Assembly: GCA_026400355.1 (NCBI GenBank)
Contig: JAPLPE010000013.1
Span: 124,001 to 188,000, forward strand
Source: Rhodobacterales bacterium
GTDB taxonomy: Bacteria > Pseudomonadota > Alphaproteobacteria > Rhodobacterales > Rhodobacteraceae
DNA: 64,000 nt
Direction: 5' to 3'
The notes beneath the pieces were generated by a model. That model saw only the letters and a list, made by a program, of their open reading frames with translations, had not been told where the DNA came from and ran no database searches. Below are positions 1 to 10,368 of this stretch, in pieces. A program made the position numbers and the translations under genes. Within the stretch, counting starts at the first letter, position 1, and the number at the start of each line of letters is the position of its first letter.

Positions 1-337
1 CATATCGCACCCGGTACAGGTCTGCCCCACAAAGATGCTCCGCCGCAACCTCGCCCGCATCAAGGCGAAAGCGATGAAACGGCCGCCCGTCCACGAAGAA
101 CACCGCAACCGCATCCCCGGAAAACTGCCACCGGTAAGCCCGCGTCGCGGTCAGTTGCGGCCCGTCGCCCATCCGCAAAAGGCCCTCTTCCGCATAGGTT
201 GCCGCCGCTTTTCCCTCTGCCACAATCACCGCGAACCCATCAAACACCCCCTCGACCGCCCCTCGGTGATCAGCAATCACCCGAGCGACCTCCCACCGCC
301 CGATGAACCCCGCCCTGTCCAAAACCTCATCCGACAA
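1..337 (-). CDS. DUF6314 family protein, 3' end cut by the window edge
   Basis: Reading the minus strand from position 337 gives an open frame that runs off the window. It begins TTG-TCG-GAT-GAG (SDEVLDRAGF) behind AGGGA. Visible features are the FIGRWEV block near the N-terminus, a YAEEG block, RAYRW, and a late VFFVDGRPFHRF block followed by H-L-C-G-A-D-L-Y. This spacing fits the DUF6314 family of short Rhodobacterales proteins, whose function is unknown. No ATG start exists in frame because an in-frame TGA lies just upstream, so TTG is the most likely start. The start overlaps the end of the read-through frame of the preceding small gene, which suggests translational coupling. I am fairly sure of the family and less sure of the exact start. 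Confidence 0.7.
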   Translation of the reverse strand, partial: MSDEVLDRAGFIGRWEVARVIADHRGAVEGVFDGFAVIVAEGKAAATYAEEGLLRMGDGPQLTATRAYRWQFSGDAVAVFFVDGRPFHRFRLDAGEVAAEHLCGADLYRVRY

Positions 338-686
338 TTCTTCCCTCGGTCACATCGCCTCCCTCTCCCAGAAACCACACCTTCCCCGGTGCCGCCTTCA
401 TGTCATAGCAGGCTCAGCGGTCCGACGGCGGCCAGACCGAACAATACCAGTCCCCCTCGACCCGCCAGTCCCCTACACTGTCACTTGTAGTGGTATGGAC
501 CCGCCATCCAATTGCCTCAAGACTTTGCACCGCATCACCATATTGCTTCACATGCCCCGTCAGCGCCGCCGTGATCTCTTCCCCCGTCATCTCTGCCCCC
601 ATCATCCATGCCCCCGTCATCGGCTCCCAATCCTCGGCCAAAGCCACACCCGGCCTGAGCATCACCGCCACCACAATCCCGGGCAT
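327..686 (-). pseudogene. Small exported hypothetical protein interrupted by an in-frame TGA
   Basis: An ATG at 686 follows a good GGGAGGT ribosome site. The product starts MPGIVVAVMLRPGVALAEDW, a short signal-peptide-like leader. It continues with a TGEEITAALTG block and a VEGDWYCSVWPPSDR block. A TGA at 414-416 then stops it after 90 residues. In the same frame the sequence continues ACYDMKAAPGKVWFLGEGGD to a second stop at 327-329. Related Rhodobacteraceae proteins, as I recall them, keep a tryptophan and then a CYD-type segment after the WPPSDR motif. The stop therefore looks like TGG changed to TGA inside a conserved block. It may be a real nonsense mutation, a read-through site or a sequencing error. 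The function of the family is unknown. Confidence 0.6.
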
Positions 687-765
687 GCACGACCTCCCGC
701 CTTGTGACAGGCTCCGCCCCATCCTATGACGCAGCCGACCCCGATCCAACCTAGAAGGCAGTCCC

Positions 766-2070
766 ATGATCCCCCGCTACTCCCGCCCCGGCATGGTCGC
801 CATCTGGTCCCCCGAGTCCCGCTTCAGGATCTGGTTCGAGATCGAGGCCCATGCCTGTGATGCCCAGGCCGCCCTCGGCGTGATTCCTGCCGAAAATGCC
901 GCCGCCGTCTGGAAGGCAAAGGACGTCACCTTCGACGTGGCCCGCATCGACGAGATCGAGTCCGTGACCAAACATGATGTCATCGCCTTCCTCACGCACC
1001 TCGCTGAACATATCGGTGCCGATCAGGCCCGCTTCGTTCATCAGGGTATGACCTCTTCTGACGTGCTCGACACCACATTCAACATTCAGCTCTGCCGCGC
1101 CGCCGATATCCTGCTTGCCGATGTCGACCGCGTACTCAAAGCCCTCAAGTCCCGCGCGATGGAACACAGATACTCCGTCCGCATCGGCCGCAGCCACGGC
1201 ATCCACGCCGAACCTACGACAATGGGCCTCACCTTCGCCCGCTTCCACGCCGAAATGGCCCGCAACCGCAACCGCCTCGAAAAGGCCCGTTGGGAGGTGG
1301 CGACCGGTGCCATCTCGGGCGCCGTCGGCACCTTCGCCAACATCGATCCCGCCGTCGAAGAACACGTCTGCAGCATGATGGGCCTGCGCCCCGAACCGAT
1401 CTCGACGCAGGTCATCCCGCGCGACCGCCACGCTATGTTCTTTGCCACGCTTGGTGTGATCGCCAGCAGCATCGAAAACATCGCCATCGAAATACGCCAC
1501 ATGCAGAGGACTGAAGTGCTCGAGGCCGAGGAATTCTTCTCTCCCGGCCAGAAGGGCTCCTCTGCCATGCCGCACAAACGCAACCCGGTTCTGACCGAAA
1601 ACCTAACGGGCCTTGCCCGCCTCGTCCGCATGGCCGTCGTGCCCGCGCTGGAAAATGTGGCCCTCTGGCACGAACGCGACATTAGCCATTCCTCAGTCGA
1701 ACGCACCATCGGCCCGGATGCCACGATCACCCTCGACTTCGCTTTGAACCGCCTTGCCGGCGTGATCGAAATGCTCGTGATCTACCCCGACAACATGCTC
1801 AAGAACATGAACAAGTTCAAAGGCCTGATCCACAGCCAGCGTGTCCTTCTCGCGCTCACCCAGAAAGGCGTCAGTCGCGAGGACGCCTATACCATCGTCC
1901 AGCGCAATGCGATGAAGGTCTGGGAACACGGGGCCGATTTCAAGGCCGAACTCCTCGCTGACCCGCAGGTCACAGCGACCCTCTCCCCGGCCGAGATCGA
2001 GGACAAATTCGATCTCGCCTATCACACCAAACACGTCGACACGATCTTCGCCCGCGTCTTCGACGCCTGA
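766..2070 (+). CDS. purB: Adenylosuccinate lyase
   Basis: The 434-residue product is of normal length for PurB. The enzyme cleaves SAICAR to AICAR and adenylosuccinate to AMP, each time releasing fumarate, in cytosolic purine synthesis. The N-terminus MIPRYSRPGM is typical. The fumarase/lyase-superfamily signature appears as SSAMPHKRNP at about residues 264-273, holding the flexible catalytic-serine loop. A TSSD motif (near residue 93) and the GRSHG catalytic-histidine region (near 142) are also present. The ATG has an AGAAGG site upstream. It is a single gene that converges on luxI, with a hairpin between the two. No anomalies were seen. Confidence 0.97.
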   Translation: MIPRYSRPGMVAIWSPESRFRIWFEIEAHACDAQAALGVIPAENAAAVWKAKDVTFDVARIDEIESVTKHDVIAFLTHLAEHIGADQARFVHQGMTSSDVLDTTFNIQLCRAADILLADVDRVLKALKSRAMEHRYSVRIGRSHGIHAEPTTMGLTFARFHAEMARNRNRLEKARWEVATGAISGAVGTFANIDPAVEEHVCSMMGLRPEPISTQVIPRDRHAMFFATLGVIASSIENIAIEIRHMQRTEVLEAEEFFSPGQKGSSAMPHKRNPVLTENLTGLARLVRMAVVPALENVALWHERDISHSSVERTIGPDATITLDFALNRLAGVIEMLVIYPDNMLKNMNKFKGLIHSQRVLLALTQKGVSREDAYTIVQRNAMKVWEHGADFKAELLADPQVTATLSPAEIEDKFDLAYHTKHVDTIFARVFDA

Positions 2071-2084
2071 CAGTTCCACCAGGG

Positions 2085-2113
2085 CCCAAGATTATTCCTC
2101 CAAGAATCTTGGG
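2085..2113. terminator. Hairpin between purB and luxI
   Basis: A 9-bp perfect stem (CCCAAGATT / AATCTTGGG) with an 11-nt loop lies 15 bases after the purB stop and 70 bases beyond the luxI stop. There is no clear T-run on either side, so it could be a bidirectional terminator or only an RNA-stabilising stem. Its position between converging genes favours a role in transcript ends. Confidence 0.55.
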
Positions 2114-2182
2114 ATTATACTCCTTTCCTCATCCCTTATCCGATCGCCCCCACCCCCCGGCGGGGCATCCACGGAACCAGGT

Positions 2183-2845
2183 TCAGGCCACCGCTGGCGC
2201 GTGCAGCGCCATAGGTTGCGCCAGGTGCGTCGCGCGCGGCGTCTGCGGCCAGGCCCGCATCGAAGCCACCGCCGGCATCGCCAGCACCGCATACTGCCGC
2301 CCGTCGGTGTCATTGCGATAAGGCGCACCGATCCGCTCCGCACCAAAGCCCAACTGCCGGAGCGCCCGCATCAAGGGCAGCGGCGACAGCGAGATCATCT
2401 GCTCCGCCCCGTGCCGTGCCGCCACATCGACCAGCCCGTCCACGATCAGCGACAGACACAGGCTCCGGTCGGCATGGCTTTTCACCTCATCTGCAATCAC
2501 CAGCCTTGTGCACTCCCAGACACAGGGATCGGCCACTTCCCGCCCCAGAATATCCGCCGGAATGTCGGCAAGCCGCCCGCCCACCGCATCGCGCAGCATA
2601 TAGGTGTGCTGCCCCCAGGTCGCGGTCGTGGCCATCGTGCGCGCCCCGCCCACCACTTCCCCGTTCAGAAGGACCAGCGAATAATGTGCCAGCGGGTTGT
2701 CATACTGGTCCATTTCCACCCTGTCGTCATGCGGAATGTCCCAGCCCAGCGAGTCCACGAAGAACCGTTTCCGCAGCCGCAGGAAGTCATAGAATGCCGG
2801 GCCATGCAAATGCAGGCTCGACATGTTGAACGTGATATTTTCCAT
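2183..2845 (-). CDS. luxI: N-acyl-homoserine lactone synthase (LuxI family)
   Basis: The 220-residue product fits LuxI synthases, which make acyl-homoserine lactone signals from S-adenosylmethionine and an acyl-carrier. The diagnostic residues fall at the family spacing: R25, F29, W35, D46 and D49 in the N-terminal half, R69 after GGA, and E111/R114 in the WECTR block. The ATG at 2845 is preferred because it follows AAGGAG seven bases upstream; an earlier ATG at 2872 has no such site. It lies downstream of luxR on the same strand, the arrangement of gtaR-gtaI in Rhodobacter. The C-terminal tail (about 30 residues, rich in A and P) is longer than the core family. An inverted repeat at 2905-2924 lies upstream and might control it. 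Confidence 0.92.
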   Translation of the reverse strand: MENITFNMSSLHLHGPAFYDFLRLRKRFFVDSLGWDIPHDDRVEMDQYDNPLAHYSLVLLNGEVVGGARTMATTATWGQHTYMLRDAVGGRLADIPADILGREVADPCVWECTRLVIADEVKSHADRSLCLSLIVDGLVDVAARHGAEQMISLSPLPLMRALRQLGFGAERIGAPYRNDTDGRQYAVLAMPAVASMRAWPQTPRATHLAQPMALHAPAVA

Positions 2846-2904
2846 TGTCACTCTCCTTAATGGCGAGTCCATTTAGCGCTATAAAATGTCAGTTGTTAAC
2901 CGGT

Positions 2905-2924
2905 CACAGGGCCGCAACCCTGTG
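2905..2924. promoter_or_regulatory. 20-bp inverted repeat between luxR and luxI
   Basis: CACAGGG and CCCTGTG flank a 6-base centre, giving a perfect 7-bp dyad 20 bp long, the usual lux-box length. It lies 60 bases upstream of the luxI start and 44 bases after the luxR stop. Half-sites of canonical lux boxes are oriented differently (CTG...CAG). It may therefore be an operator for the neighbouring LuxR protein, or a stem attenuating luxR transcription into luxI. No T-run follows. Confidence 0.4.
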
Positions 2925-2967
2925 GATTTTGCGCCAAATCGATGCAATCCGTGCCCAGGCCGGTAGC

Positions 2968-3576
2968 TCAGAGCAGCCCGAACCCCGCCGCGCGCGAAAT
3001 CGCCTCGGCCCCGGTCTTGGCTCCCAGCTTCACCCGCGCATTCTTCAGCCGTTGCTTGACCGCCCCTTCCGTCACCCCAAGTTCATGTGCCACCTGCTTA
3101 AGCCGCATGCCATCCCGCACCATCTGCAGCGCCGTTATCTCGGCCCCCGTCAGGTTCGTTGGTGGTGCCTTGTCCCGATGCAGCTTGCCAACCCAGCCCT
3201 CCAGCTGCCGGACCTCTGCATTGCTGAACTCCCGGTCTGACCGCGCAAAACTCCCGAACGACCGCTGCCCGCCCGGATCATTGTCAAAGCACGACACTGC
3301 AACGCCAAAGCGCAACCCAAAACTCCGAGCTTGCCGCATCACCTCCCTCGGGTCGTCCAGAGCGATCTCGCTCCACCGAATCGTGCCGCTGTTGGCATAC
3401 ATCCAACGGATGATCGGATCGCTCAGCATGAAACGGTGGCGTGTATAGTGCTCGACCCATTCCGGCTGAAAGGTAATGACCTCTTCCATCGGAAAGGCGA
3501 ACCCCACCCGCAGCGCCAGATAGTAACCGCTGTTCGCAAGTTCGCCCATCAGGCGGCGTTCATCGGGGACCGTCAT
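2968..3576 (-). CDS. luxR: LuxR-family quorum-sensing transcriptional regulator
   Basis: The 202-residue protein has an N-terminal autoinducer-binding domain (about 1-135) and a C-terminal LuxR-type helix-turn-helix (about 140-200). The ligand pocket pattern is present: W and Y in EWVEHY, D-P in SDPIIRW, and a second W in TIRW. The HTH shows LTGAEITALQMVRDG and the recognition helix VTEGAVKQRLKNARVKLG. It should bind the product of the adjacent luxI and then DNA. The ATG at 3576 is chosen because AAGGA lies six bases upstream; a TTG two codons earlier is possible. It is transcribed toward luxI and away from the HTH-less paralogue at 3721. Confidence 0.93.
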   Translation of the reverse strand: MTVPDERRLMGELANSGYYLALRVGFAFPMEEVITFQPEWVEHYTRHRFMLSDPIIRWMYANSGTIRWSEIALDDPREVMRQARSFGLRFGVAVSCFDNDPGGQRSFGSFARSDREFSNAEVRQLEGWVGKLHRDKAPPTNLTGAEITALQMVRDGMRLKQVAHELGVTEGAVKQRLKNARVKLGAKTGAEAISRAAGFGLL

Positions 3577-3658
3577 GCGCAATCCTTTCGGGCCAAAGTC
3601 ATGTCGAGGCCCTTGTCATGGAATGATCTGCGCAACTAAACTCTGACATATGCGTAAC

Positions 3659-3686
3659 TTGACATGATGGGGCGACCCCATATCAA
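3659..3686 (+). promoter_or_regulatory. Candidate promoter with a palindromic operator in its spacer
   Basis: TTGACA (3659-3664) and TATCAA (3681-3686) are spaced 16 bp apart, resembling a sigma-70 promoter firing toward the gene at 3721. The spacer contains the perfect palindrome ATGGGG-CGA-CCCCAT (3667-3681). A protein bound there would sit between -35 and -10, which usually means repression. This is pattern-based; no binding protein is known. Confidence 0.4.
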
Positions 3687-3720
3687 GGGGCAACCTGCAG
3701 AACGAGGGGGCAATAACCGG

Positions 3721-4227
3721 ATGGATACCCAGGGTGACATCGGCAAAGCCCTCGCAAGGCTGAAACAGATGGCTCATTCCGGCTATGCCATTGCCCTCCA
3801 CATCCAGTTCAACGCACCTGCCTATCTGTTCCAAGCCTATCCCAGGGATTGGACAGATTTCTATTCCCAGAACGGCCTCGTCATGCGCGATCCCACCGTG
3901 CACTGGGGTTTCGAACATACCGGTACGATCCTCTGGTCCGATCTTGTCCCCCACGACGATGCGGGTGTGATCGCCCTTGCCGCCGCTCGGGGCATCGCAA
4001 ACGGCTTCACCTATGCGACCGATGCGGGAAACAGCCGTTCTGTCTCTAGTTTCGCCAAAGGCACCACCCCCTTCACGCCGGCCGAAATGGCTGAAATTGC
4101 CGGGCTGGCGGATCAACTGCATGACATTACGGCCAATCGCGAATCGCTTTCTGCGGAAACCCGCGAACACCTGCGGCAGATGTCCATTTCCTTCACACAC
4201 CCGACCAAGACGCAACCGAAGGTTTAA
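3721..4227 (+). CDS. LuxR-like autoinducer-binding protein lacking the DNA-binding domain
   Basis: The 168-residue product aligns by eye over its whole length with the signal-binding half of the LuxR protein encoded divergently next door. It keeps the pocket pattern (DWTDFY, MRDPTVHW, TILWSDL). It ends in SLSAETREHLRQMS, the point where the neighbour begins its helix-turn-helix, and then has a short tail and a stop. No HTH is encoded in another frame downstream. It therefore cannot bind DNA by the usual route. It could sequester signal or form inactive heterodimers with LuxR, but this is inference. The ATG at 3721 is preferred over 3664 because MDTQGD begins the conserved part and GAGGGGG lies upstream. 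Confidence 0.8.
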   Translation: MDTQGDIGKALARLKQMAHSGYAIALHIQFNAPAYLFQAYPRDWTDFYSQNGLVMRDPTVHWGFEHTGTILWSDLVPHDDAGVIALAAARGIANGFTYATDAGNSRSVSSFAKGTTPFTPAEMAEIAGLADQLHDITANRESLSAETREHLRQMSISFTHPTKTQPKV

Positions 4228-4298
4228 TAACCTTGCTGTTGACCGATGGTCAACCTGTGCTACTCTTCAGTTGCAAGCCGCAGCAGGAGAAATCAGGA

Positions 4299-4466
4299 AT
4301 GCCCTTGAAGACACTCCTTATAATCGCAACGATTGTCTTGTCGCCTTTCGCTGCTTTCGCCCAATGCAACAACGGCGTCCAACACGACCAGCAGGCAATG
4401 TCCTGCGTCGTCGGCACTGTATGGGATCCGGTCGCAGCCACCTGTGTCCCCGTGACCTCAAGCTGA
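4299..4466 (+). CDS. Small secreted cysteine-containing protein
   Basis: The 55-residue product has a clear signal peptide (MPLKTLLIIATIVLSPFAAFA, cleavage expected before QCNNG). The mature part is about 34 residues with cysteines in CNNG, SCVVG and TCVP and the block QQAMSCVVGTVWDPVAATC. This block resembles short carbohydrate-binding-module-14-like or peritrophin-like proteins common in Rhodobacterales, some of which are mislabelled adenylosuccinate lyase in databases. The likely location is the periplasm or outside the cell. The ATG has AGGAG ten bases upstream. A terminator follows directly. The function is unknown and chitin binding is not demonstrated. Confidence 0.72.
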   Translation: MPLKTLLIIATIVLSPFAAFAQCNNGVQHDQQAMSCVVGTVWDPVAATCVPVTSS

Positions 4467-4472
4467 ACTCTG

Positions 4473-4508
4473 CAAAGGGCGGCCATCTGCTACCCTTTGA
4501 GTTTTTTT
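4473..4508 (+). terminator. Rho-independent terminator after the small secreted protein
   Basis: CAAAGGG (4473-4479) pairs with CCCTTTG (4493-4499) and is followed by a run of seven T residues. It begins seven bases past the stop codon of the small gene, on the same strand. Confidence 0.8.
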
Positions 4509-4584
4509 GACCCTGGCCCTAACCCATCCTTCACAAAATTGCGGTTCTATTTCCCTGTTGGTTCAGCCACAGGAAAATGACCCC

Positions 4585-5631
4585 GTGACACCCCCCGCCA
4601 CTCGGTCCAGCGACGCCCGCAACCTCACGCGCCGCCGCAAGGCCGCCATCGTTGTCCAGATGCTTCTGGCCGAAGGCGTGCGCCCGCCTATCGCCAAACT
4701 CCCTGACGACCACCAGATCGACCTGACACGCGAACTGGGCAGCCTGCAACTGGTGGACCTTAACACCCTCCATGCCGTTGCTGAGGAGTTTTCTCGCGAA
4801 CTCGAACAAGTGGGCCTGACCGCGCCTTCCGGCATGGACGCGGCCCTCGCTGCACTCAGCGCCCACATCAGCCCCACCGCCGCCGCCCGCCTTCGGTCCG
4901 AGGCCGCATCGGCCGCGGGTCTCGATCCCTGGTTCGCCATCACCTGCCTCACCTCCGCCGAACTCCGCCCGATTCTCGAATCCGAGGCGATCGAGATCTG
5001 CGCCATTCTCCTCTCCAAACTCCCCGTCTCCAAAGCGGCCGAGGTTCTGGGCCTCCTCCCCGGCGATCGCGCCCGCCGCATCACCTTTTTCGTCTCCCAA
5101 ACCAGCGCCGTCTCGCCCCAGTCCGTGGCCCGCATCGGCAGGGCCCTTGCAGCCGACTACTGCAACACCCCCGTCCCCGCCTTTCCCCATCCCCCGGTGG
5201 ACCGCGTCGGCGCCATTCTGAACCAAAGCCAGCAGATTACACGCGATTCCGTCCTCGAAGGGCTGGGGCAGGACGATCCTGACTTTGCCGAAAAAGTCCG
5301 CCGCGCCATCTTCACCTTTGTTCACATCCCCCAACGTCTCCAACCCGCCGACGTGCCCCGCATCCTACGGGCTGTGGACCAGCCCGTCCTCGTCACCGCC
5401 CTTGCCGCCGCTTTGGCCATCGAAGGTCCCGAATCGCAGTCAGCAGGCTTCATCCTCTCCAACATTTCCCAACGCCTCGCCGAATCCTTGCGCGAGGAAA
5501 TCAACGAACGCGGCAAGGTCCGCAAACAGGATGGAGAGGCCGCCATGACCGCCATAGTCACAGCCATCCGCTCCAGTGAACAGGCAAAGGAGATCACCCT
5601 TATCGTCCCCTGGGGCGAGGAGACCGCGTGA
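4585..5631 (+). CDS. fliG: Divergent FliG-like flagellar motor switch protein
   Basis: The product (348 residues from a GTG at 4585, with AGGAAA upstream) is of FliG length. The middle domain is seen in EICAILLSKLPVSKAAEVL (about residues 160-180). The C-terminal domain has RILRAVDQPVLVTALAAAL, ILSNISQRLAESLREEI and ERGKVRKQDGEAAMTAI, the helix carrying the charged residues that contact the stator in FliG. The canonical EHPQ motif is replaced by ESEA. FliG forms the cytoplasmic rotor ring. No other flagellar gene is nearby, so it stands alone here. The ORF stays open to 4507, so the start is uncertain. It may be the main fliG of the organism or a diverged extra copy. Confidence 0.78.
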   Translation: MTPPATRSSDARNLTRRRKAAIVVQMLLAEGVRPPIAKLPDDHQIDLTRELGSLQLVDLNTLHAVAEEFSRELEQVGLTAPSGMDAALAALSAHISPTAAARLRSEAASAAGLDPWFAITCLTSAELRPILESEAIEICAILLSKLPVSKAAEVLGLLPGDRARRITFFVSQTSAVSPQSVARIGRALAADYCNTPVPAFPHPPVDRVGAILNQSQQITRDSVLEGLGQDDPDFAEKVRRAIFTFVHIPQRLQPADVPRILRAVDQPVLVTALAAALAIEGPESQSAGFILSNISQRLAESLREEINERGKVRKQDGEAAMTAIVTAIRSSEQAKEITLIVPWGEETA

Positions 5632-5685
5632 CCTTGGCAACCCCCTGCCCCTTTCGTATCTCTTGCGCAGGGGGAACCGATCCAG

Positions 5686-6633
5686 ATGGAAGATGCGCCA
5701 CAGGAGTCAGAACCGGCCGATAGCCCGCCCGAAAAGGGCAGCTTTGTCGACTGGTTCTCTGATCTCCTGATCCGGGGCCTTCTCGCCATCGCACTGCGGC
5801 TGCCCTATGACCGCCGCATCCCCTTCATGGGCTGGCTCCTCCGCCGCGTTGTCTCTCCGATCGCAGGCTACCGCCGCCGCGCCATGGCGCATCTTGCCAA
5901 GGCTGTTCCCGCACTGTCCCCTCGCGACCGCCGCCGCATCGCGGATGGCGTGGCCGACAACTTCGGACGCTCCGTCGCTGAAATCTATTCCGGCGCCGAT
6001 TTCGTGAATCGCATCGCCGCCGCCGACCCGCTCTCCGGCCCCGGCCTGCCCGCTCTCATGGCCGCGATTGCCGCAGGCCGCCCCGTCATTATCGCGGTCG
6101 CCCATTTCGGCAACTACGACGCCATGCGCTCCGCCCTCGTCGCACGTGGCATCACCGTCGGCGCGGTTTACCGCCCGATGGACAACCCCTGGTTCAACGC
6201 CCACTACACCAAGGCCATCCACGCGATTGCCGAGCCTCTCTTTGCTCGCAACCGCCCCGGCATCGTGGCCATGCTCCGCTTCCTGAAATCCGGCGGCGTC
6301 CTGGCCCTCGGCGTGGACCAGTACTACTCCTCGGGCGCAGAACTGCGATTCTTCGGCCTGCCCGCGCTCACGACGCTCTCACCCGCCGAATTCGCTCTCA
6401 AGTACGATTGCGACCTGATCCCGATCCACGCCATCCGCCAGCCCGACGGCCTGACTTTCAACGTCCGTGTGGACGAACCCATCCTGCATACCAACGCCCA
6501 TGACATGATGCAGGCCGTCAACGACAACATCGAACAGGTCGTCCGCGACCATATGGATCAGTGGTTCTGGGTCCACCGCCGATGGAAACCCGCCCGCGTG
6601 AAACGCGTCAGCGCAGCTCCGCCGCCGCCATAA
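5686..6633 (+). CDS. LpxL/HtrB-type lysophospholipid acyltransferase
   Basis: The 315-residue membrane-associated protein matches the LpxL/LpxM (HtrB) family, which adds secondary acyl chains to lipid A at the inner membrane. The catalytic H-x4-D motif is HFGNYD near residue 140. The substrate block VYRPMDNPWFN and the terminal QWFWVHRRWK are typical. A charged leader of about 20 residues precedes the hydrophobic segment LLIRGLLAIALRL. It follows the fliG-like gene by 54 bases and may share its transcript. Its last 26 bases overlap the converging DUF1223 gene. The exact acyl donor and lipid A position cannot be read from sequence. Confidence 0.88.
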   Translation: MEDAPQESEPADSPPEKGSFVDWFSDLLIRGLLAIALRLPYDRRIPFMGWLLRRVVSPIAGYRRRAMAHLAKAVPALSPRDRRRIADGVADNFGRSVAEIYSGADFVNRIAAADPLSGPGLPALMAAIAAGRPVIIAVAHFGNYDAMRSALVARGITVGAVYRPMDNPWFNAHYTKAIHAIAEPLFARNRPGIVAMLRFLKSGGVLALGVDQYYSSGAELRFFGLPALTTLSPAEFALKYDCDLIPIHAIRQPDGLTFNVRVDEPILHTNAHDMMQAVNDNIEQVVRDHMDQWFWVHRRWKPARVKRVSAAPPPP

Positions 6634-7303
6634 TCCGCCCTGGGCCAGGCTCCTGCAGGATCACCACCACCGGCTCCCCGCCCATGATCGGCACGTCCAG
6701 CCGGTAATCCGCCTCGCCCTGCCATTCGCCCACCACATCCCATGAAGTGACGATGTTGACGTATTCCATCGTATGCCCAGCGTTTTCGCCGCGTTCGATA
6801 CTGACCGTCTCGGACGGGTTGTAGCGCACCAATTGCACCCGCAGCGGCCCTTCGGGTCCGCCCGTCGCATGGATCTTCAGCACCGCCCCCTCGCGCGTCA
6901 GGTCAAGCGAGACCCCGGTCGGAGACGCCGCATGATCGCGGATATGGTCCATCACCGCCATAGCATCCGCACCGACGACCGCATCCAGCCCGCCCACGAT
7001 CAGTTGCGGCGTGTAAACCGTCCGCTCCCCTGCGACGATTGCATAGTCCTGCTGCCGCTTGGTGAACTGCGGCAGGGCGAAATGATCCTCCCAACCGATA
7101 TAGTCCCAGTAATCAACATGCAGGGCCAGCGGGATGACCCCATCCATCCGGGCCAGTTCCTGCAACATCTCATCAGCAGCCGGACAGGACGAACACCCCT
7201 GTGACGTATAAAGCTCCACCACTACCGGATTGTCCTGCGCCAGGGCCGTCGACCCCGCGATTCCCGTCATCAGAAATGCGAATGTCGGGATTAGTCTGCT
7301 CAT
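6608..7303 (-). CDS. DUF1223 thioredoxin-like exported protein
   Basis: The 231-residue protein starts MSRLIPTFAFLMTGIAGSTA, a signal peptide ending near ALA-QDN. The mature protein opens with VVELYTSQGCSSCPAAD, the C-x2-C thioredoxin-like motif of DUF1223, followed by ALHVDYWDYIGW and VYTPQLIVGG, all characteristic. A redox role in the periplasm is likely but not established for the family. The ATG at 7303 is chosen because it opens the signal peptide and has AGGA upstream; the longer frame to 7477 encodes no sensible leader. It overlaps the 3' end of the acyltransferase on the other strand by 26 bases and is divergent from acnA. Confidence 0.88.
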   Translation of the reverse strand: MSRLIPTFAFLMTGIAGSTALAQDNPVVVELYTSQGCSSCPAADEMLQELARMDGVIPLALHVDYWDYIGWEDHFALPQFTKRQQDYAIVAGERTVYTPQLIVGGLDAVVGADAMAVMDHIRDHAASPTGVSLDLTREGAVLKIHATGGPEGPLRVQLVRYNPSETVSIERGENAGHTMEYVNIVTSWDVVGEWQGEADYRLDVPIMGGEPVVVILQEPGPGRIMAAAELR

Positions 7304-7401
7304 CAGCCGTCCTACCTGTCCGTTGCCCTCCAGTTTTAGATCAGTCCGACTGTAATGACCAATCAACGAATTGCGATACTTTCTTGATCGAACCTGCACG
7401 C

Positions 7402-7426
7402 TTGCGAGGCGAAACCTCGGTCGCAA
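7402..7426. promoter_or_regulatory. Stem-loop in the acnA upstream region
   Basis: TTGCG-AGG / CCT-CG-gt-CGCAA folds into a stem with a CGAAA loop, about 125 bases before the acnA start. Further down, near 7452-7471, a TATAC-containing dyad (TTGT...ACAA arms) resembles a GntR-type operator. Either could control acnA. Neither has been tested here. Confidence 0.35.
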
Positions 7427-7550
7427 ACGGCGCTTGGCAGTCATTGTGTGCAATAGTATACAAGAAAGAGACCGCACGCCTTGTTCGCCGATTCACCCTG
7501 GGGCAGAAGCGGACCAGACCTTGCCAAACAGCCATGAAGGGACGCCACCC

Positions 7551-10298
<2,748 letters not shown>

Positions 10299-10319
10299 CG
10301 CGCTAAAACGCCAAGAAAC

Positions 10320-10349
10320 GGCCCCGCACCGCAAGGTGCAGGGCCTTTT
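10320..10349 (+). terminator. Rho-independent terminator of acnA
   Basis: An 11-position stem, GGCCCCGCACC with GGTGCAGGGCC (one mismatch), closes a GCAA tetraloop and is followed by TTTT. It starts 22 bases after the acnA stop codon. Confidence 0.88.
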
Positions 10350-10368
10350 GCTTTCAGTCTCCCCCCGC

